The translations under genes were made by a program, and so were the position numbers. This document shows positions 59,305 through 64,000 of a stretch of 64,000 nucleotides of DNA, one piece after another. The stretch comes from Coffea arabica (lineage: Eukaryota; Streptophyta; Magnoliopsida; Gentianales; Rubiaceae). Position 1 is the stretch's first letter, and every line of letters starts with the position of its first letter. The stretch spans positions 24,994,501 through 25,058,500 of the forward strand of contig NC_092323.1 of the NCBI RefSeq assembly GCF_036785885.1, in the 5' to 3' direction. Under the pieces are notes generated by a model. It was not told the origin of the DNA and did not search any database. It saw nothing but the letters and a program-made list of their open reading frames with translations.

Positions 59305-59696
59305 GGGTGTAAATGCGTCGAGTCCAATTAAATTTCGAACTAATCAAATCGAATTTTAACATAATTTTATGAAGTTCGGATTCGAACTTGAGCTCGCCGA
59401 GTTCAAAATGTCAAACTCGAACTCGAATTTGACTCAAATTTGAGCCGAGTTTAAAAAAATAAATAAATTATTATTATTTTATTTTTTAAAAATGAATAAA
59501 ATAATAATTTTTTAATAAATAATAAAATATTAAAAATATTTTTTTTTACTATTAAAATAAAAATTATATATATATATATATATAATCGAGTTCGAGTCGG
59601 CTCGCGAGTTAACGAGTTTAGTATTTTTGAATTCAAGTTCGACTCGAACTCAATATTGACCGAGTTTGGATTCCAACTTGATTCGTTTGCAGTTCT
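59305..59696. mobile_element. hAT-like MITE, about 390 bp
   Basis: Both halves are rich in GAGTTCGAGTCG/CGACTCGAACTC motifs arranged as inverted repeats around an AT-rich core with an (AT)n run near 59567-59584. The ends (GTGTAAATGCGTCGAG and ATTCGTTTGCAG) are partly complementary. The flanks share AGCAGT at 59299-59304 and 59697-59702. This lies about 240 bp after the AP2/ERF stop codon. Confidence 0.65.
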
Positions 59697-59702
59697 AGCA
59701 GT

Positions 59703-61068
59703 AGAAACATATGGACCAAAAGAAACAAAGATACATCGTACGTCGAATGTTGCATGTCATGGGAAAGTGCCAACTATCTAATAAACACTCTTAGTGATCT
59801 ACCATATGCCAAGCATGCTGATAAGTTTGTGTATACCATGAATGTTTAAGGATTTTGATGGACTTGTGCCTTGAGAACTATGATCATAAGGGTAGCCATG
59901 ATAGATAACGACTTCCATTTTTTCCCCTTAAAACTGTTAAGCATTGTTTTCTTGATTTGACTTCTAGAATGGTTCGTGCTTGTATTTTTTGATTTATTTT
60001 ACAGATATTCTTGACTTTCTAGAATGGTTCGTATTTTCTCACAAAGCTTTATGACAAAGAATAATCGAAACAAGGACTGGTCTAGGAGGTGAGGGGTGGG
60101 GAGTAACCACTGCCCCAGCTTTAGAAAATTTGGTTTTGCTGCTATAGAAAATTGAAAATTCTTGAAAATATTCTTTAGAAATGTATGCTTGTGTCACAAA
60201 AACTTAAAAATACATTTATTATATGTGAATTTGTATATGTTAAAATTGGCTGCATAAACTAAAGTTTTCAGTTCCGTCCATGAATGGAAATTCAATGTGC
60301 CAACTTACCCATCTGTGTGATGATCCAAAAATTAAGGATTGTAAATTAGAGGACCTTGACTATTCGATACCATGTCAAAACTAATAGGAAATTGGATGGT
60401 TAAGCACTTTAGAATTGTTTAATAGGACATGAGTCTATCGTTAGAACAATCATGAAGTCAATTTAAGGAATTTGGACTTGGTTGTGCTCTAAAGTTAGAG
60501 TATTCTTGATAAATTGAAATTGTGAAGCTTTGAACCAACTCAAGCCTGAGCTATTGCTCTTTTTTGTTCCAAATAAGTCTTATCCAGCATGAGAAGTTCT
60601 TCCACGAGAGAAACAATCAACTTGGAGCTGGCTAGTTATTACACTGTCCACTTTAGACCTCTCAAGATAGCTGCCTGAAGGAAACAAAAGAACCAAGAGA
60701 ACTAAGTGAGCCTAGATTAAAACCAAACAAATGGTCTTGGTTCTCGTTCTTTGCGGTTCCGGTTCCAGTTCCGGTTGATTGAGCAAATTAGAAAAGAAAT
60801 TAAGAAATTGGGAGTATTAGATGGAAGAGAAAAGACGAATTTTGGTGGGAGAGAAAGTCGAACTTTGAAGCCTGTTTATAAGCAAAATAATACAAAGAGG
60901 AAGAAAAATGAAAAAAAAAGGGGTAAAATACCAAAAAACTCCTTGTGCTTTGCTAAATGTTCAATTTAACTCCCTCTGATTTGAAAACTTACACTATAAA
61001 CCCCTGTGGTTTTAACTAAATTGAAAATTGTATGGAAATTATCTAATCTAATGGTTATACATGAAATA
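59703..61068. other. spacer
   Basis: No gene is recognised. Bases 60920-61060 resemble one end of the AACTCCCTCTG..CCCCTGTGG type of MITE terminus, without a visible partner. Confidence 0.4.
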
Positions 61069-64000
61069 TGTGAGGACCCGAAATTTTATTTTCTTACTTT
61101 TATTTTATTTTACTAACTTATTTAATTATTTATTCACCCGTTTACTCTGGATAATTTATTTCATCCATTTTAAATCCATTTGCACGGAACAATGTCTCTT
61201 TTATATTTTTAAAACATTTCGTTAACGAATTTAATTTTTCTACGGCTCGTTTAGCGAGAAATAGTGTATGCACATTTTTCGAGGTAAATTCGGTCCGAGA
61301 GTGCAATAATCTTGGAGAATTAAGAATGATCAATAATAGACCAAGAAAAGTTAATTGAGGGATTAGATGTGAGTGAGTTAAGTTAAACTCAATTAGGAGC
61401 ACTAATTGCTCACTAATCGGATGTTGACTTTTGTGCACTAAGACACCTTTATGTCAAATCCTTTTTACACAACATTACATCAATACCTACCAACCAAAAC
61501 TCTTTCTTCTTCTCTACTCCTTGCCGAACATCTCCTCCCTTATTTCCCCTCAAAAATTTCAGCTTTATCTTCCATTTTGCTCCACAAAAACTCTCCAAAA
61601 TTTCTCCATCTCTTGGTTCTTCATTCTAGCTTGGAAGAGGACTTGATCAAGGAAGAAACTTGGTGATTTAGAAGCTCAAACCCTAGTGTTTACTCTTCTT
61701 TTGGGTAGCAAGGTAATCATCCAAGAAACCCTCAACTTTTCCTCTTCAATTCATAGTAGTAAGTTAGTAGTTAGTTAGTGATGGCAAAATAGTTGTTGGG
61801 TTGTTGATGGGTTCACAAGAACCTTGACATTAGGTAGTGAACTTGAGGTGGCTTGATAGGTAGAGGCCTTGAGGATTTTGTGTGTTTAATTGCTTGTTTG
61901 TTAGTTGCTTTGATGAGATATGGCTTAGTTCTAGTTGCAAAGTTGAAAAGAAAGCTAGAGGAATGAAAGTTGTATCCTGGCCGAAAATTTCTGGTTGTTC
62001 CTCTCTCGTTAATTTCGAATTTTGGATGCTATTTTGGTGCAATAATACTTGATACATGTTGGTGATTATGTGTATGAAATATCTCCCAAAAAGCTTTCCA
62101 TTTGGTTGTGTTTAAGTAGGGTTAAAGTGAGGATGAATTCTGGAAATTTTCTGAGCAGGAAACCCCAACCAGTGTTCACGTTTTAGGTCATAACTTTCTG
62201 TCTGGGAGTTGAAATCGAGTGTCATTTGTGGCATCCAAAACTAGACTTCAGGAGCTTTCCGTCGGTATAAAATTCACCTCCTAACTCTATTCCTATGAGC
62301 CATAGTGAACCGACAAAGATGACTGAAATTCCTTTCTGCTTGCATCCGAGAAACAGTCCTAACTGCAGTTTGTAGCTCAATTTTGCCTATCTTTCAAACT
62401 GAATTTTAAGATAGTTCCTTCAAGTGAATTGTAGAATTTTGAATCTAGTTTTCAACATCACAAACCACACCAAATTTGAGTTGTGTAACTCTAGTTATGG
62501 TCAGATTTTGAAACTCTGTCTAGTTCGTCAGAACTGGAATTCTCGTAAACAGGTTCCAAACTTCAGTTTTCTTAGAACTATGATATGTTGGTGTAGAAAG
62601 GTCCGAATTGAGTTTCGTTTATTGCATTTGAAATTATATTTGGATTTCTAATGTTGATATAAATTTCAAAGGTTGATTCCATTTCTACGAATTTTGTCAA
62701 ATTTTCAAACTTCACTGAATTTGCAAGCCTGTTTTGATCTGTCCTGTCTAGAACAGTGACTTTGAGCTAAAATTTGAATTGGAGTCTAAGAAAAGTATAT
62801 TCTAAAATGTTTTAGTGCTTTGAGTCTAGTTTTCAACAGTATAAAGTTTTCAATTTTTGGACTTACGGAACTCGAGATACGATTTTTCCAAGTAGTGTCG
62901 CACCAACCTGGAAATTTTCTGTTTTCAACCAAATATTCCCTTTAAGAACTTTCTATCTTTCTTTGCGATTGTTGGACTGTTTTAGGTGTAATTTCATGGT
63001 TGAATACATGGTTCCTTTGGAACTTTAAACTTTCATTTCAAATCTTGGTTTCCGAAGGTTAAATCTCTCTTGATGCATTTTCTTGGTCATATAACTCCCT
63101 TGATTTATAGCATCTCTCTTCATACTTGAATTAGGGCTTCAACCCCTATTCTTATGGTCTCGATTTCCGTGAGTTTGAACTCCAAAAAGGGAGCGTTTTG
63201 ACTAGAGTAGTTCTTGGTGAATTGCACTAGTTTTATACTTGAATCTAGAAACCTTAGCTTTGATATTTTTCTATGAAAATGAGTTGAGTTTTGGATGAGT
63301 TAACTCCATTAGTTCGGAAAATGTGAATACTCTTTACCTTCTAAAGTTTGGACGTGAGATTTAAAGTTTTGGGAAATGAAAACCATTTACCCTTTTTCTC
63401 GATTTTCGTGCTAAAAGTGAAAATGGTACTTTCTCTTGAATTGAGATTTACTTACCACGATTTGAATAAAAAACGACCTTTGAGCTCTCTTGAGCATTAT
63501 TCCAACGTTTTAGCTAGAAAAGCTTCTTTAACTTGACTCGAATTTGTGACCTTGAGAGTGGGTAGCGAGAAAATGTTTTTCTTCTTAATCTTGGTCGAGC
63601 ACCTAGGTAATTGTGATTGTACATGTTTCAGGTGGTCACGAAAATGCCGAAGAGCTCGTTTGACTTCTCGCTTCACTCTTCTTTTGCCCTTGACTTATGG
63701 TGAGTGTCAAGTGTATGTTAAATGCTTATATGTTTGAAATGATATGTGTACAAGTACTATATATGATACGTGAACTTGCCGAAGTGAGGATGTACTTTAT
63801 CGCTCTCGTCCTCTCTCTCTCCTGATTACATGATACTTGTTAAACAAATATATGTGACTTGTACTTGTACATGAACATGTTTAACTCGTGAGCATCGAGT
63901 GGAAGCATGTACCACATACTATTTGGGTGGGAGGTGCCTCTCATGCCGACTCAGAGCCATAAACAATTCTAAATCGATTGGAGCGATGTCTCATCGACCA
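61069..64000 (+). mobile_element. start of a long Ty3/gypsy-type LTR (runs off the window)
   Basis: Begins TGTGAGGACCCGAAATTT, a start typical of long LTRs of plant gypsy (Del/Tekay-like) elements. A CAAG/GTAATC step near 61710 looks like a splice donor. Further on, repeated phrases about a strip of GGTGGGAGGTGCCTCTCATG near 63926 are typical of such LTRs. The other end, PBS and coding region lie outside the window, so element, orientation and length are tentative. Open frames here (for example 61431-61646) have no recognised domain. Confidence 0.5.

Noticed and set aside
61142..61646. Short frames on both strands at the right end as genes
   Set aside because: They lie in a probable long gypsy LTR and show no domain.
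1..64000. CRISPR array, operon, phage or other bacterial-type system
   Set aside because: All recognisable genes and elements are of plant nuclear type; the repeats are LTRs, MITEs, tandem or segmental duplicates, without regular spacer structure.

Overview
This is a 64 kb piece of a plant nuclear genome, with no sign of bacterial, organellar or viral organisation. The base composition is AT-rich. The two coding families that can be named are an R1-type NLR immune receptor cluster and a single AP2/ERF transcription factor. Most of the rest is transposon debris. R1-type NLRs (Solanum demissum late-blight R1 and the R1A/R1B homologues) are best known from asterids, so an asterid eudicot is the likeliest source. 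A Gentianales genome such as coffee is possible, but species cannot be fixed from the sequence alone. No tRNA, rRNA or CRISPR array was seen.

Layout. 1-2.0 kb: foldback repeat and AT-rich spacer. 2.0-7.0 kb: NLR gene A (2754-6581, minus), intact at 1275 codons, with its 3' and 5' flanks. 7.0-10.4 kb: tandem repeat, a duplicated block shared with 29.2 kb, G-rich DNA and a small MITE. 10.5-17.2 kb: decayed minus-strand Ty3/gypsy element (Athila/Tat-like gag and protease remnants, two LTRs, degenerate PBS, PPT) with an unrelated 1.6 kb solo LTR nested in it. 18.4-24.5 kb: a DUF538 fragment and NLR gene B, a pseudogene cut in two by an inversion. Its 5' half lies on the minus strand (22177-24480) and its 3' half on the plus strand (18857-20378). 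24.5-32 kb: repeated NLR upstream flanks, MITEs and spacer. 32.5 kb: second DUF538 pseudogene. 33.3-37.2 kb: young, apparently non-autonomous LTR retrotransposon with a perfect 5-bp target duplication. 38-43.4 kb: MITE, then NLR gene C (39587-43425, minus), complete except for one single-base frameshift in an A8 run. 43.4-47.9 kb: flanks, a 0.94 kb MULE-type MITE and an orphan NLR flank. 47.9-51.6 kb: truncated Ty1/copia element between two ~390-bp direct copies of its target region. 51.7-53.4 kb: second solo LTR. 53.4-57.9 kb: spacer and a 1.05 kb hAT-type MITE. 58.2-59.1 kb: AP2/ERF gene with a TATA box. 59.3-61.0 kb: hAT-like MITE and spacer. 61.1-64 kb: start of a long Ty3/gypsy-type LTR running off the window.

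Biologically, the window is an NLR tandem cluster in birth-and-death evolution: one intact receptor, one nearly intact copy and one inverted, decayed copy. NLR flanking segments are also repeated without genes. Transposons have filled the spaces and probably supplied breakpoints. The most notable finding is gene B: its two halves tile onto the paralogues and share a 7-bp inverted sequence at both breakpoints, which allows the inversion to be reconstructed to within a few bases. No previously undescribed molecular system was found that the sequence supports.
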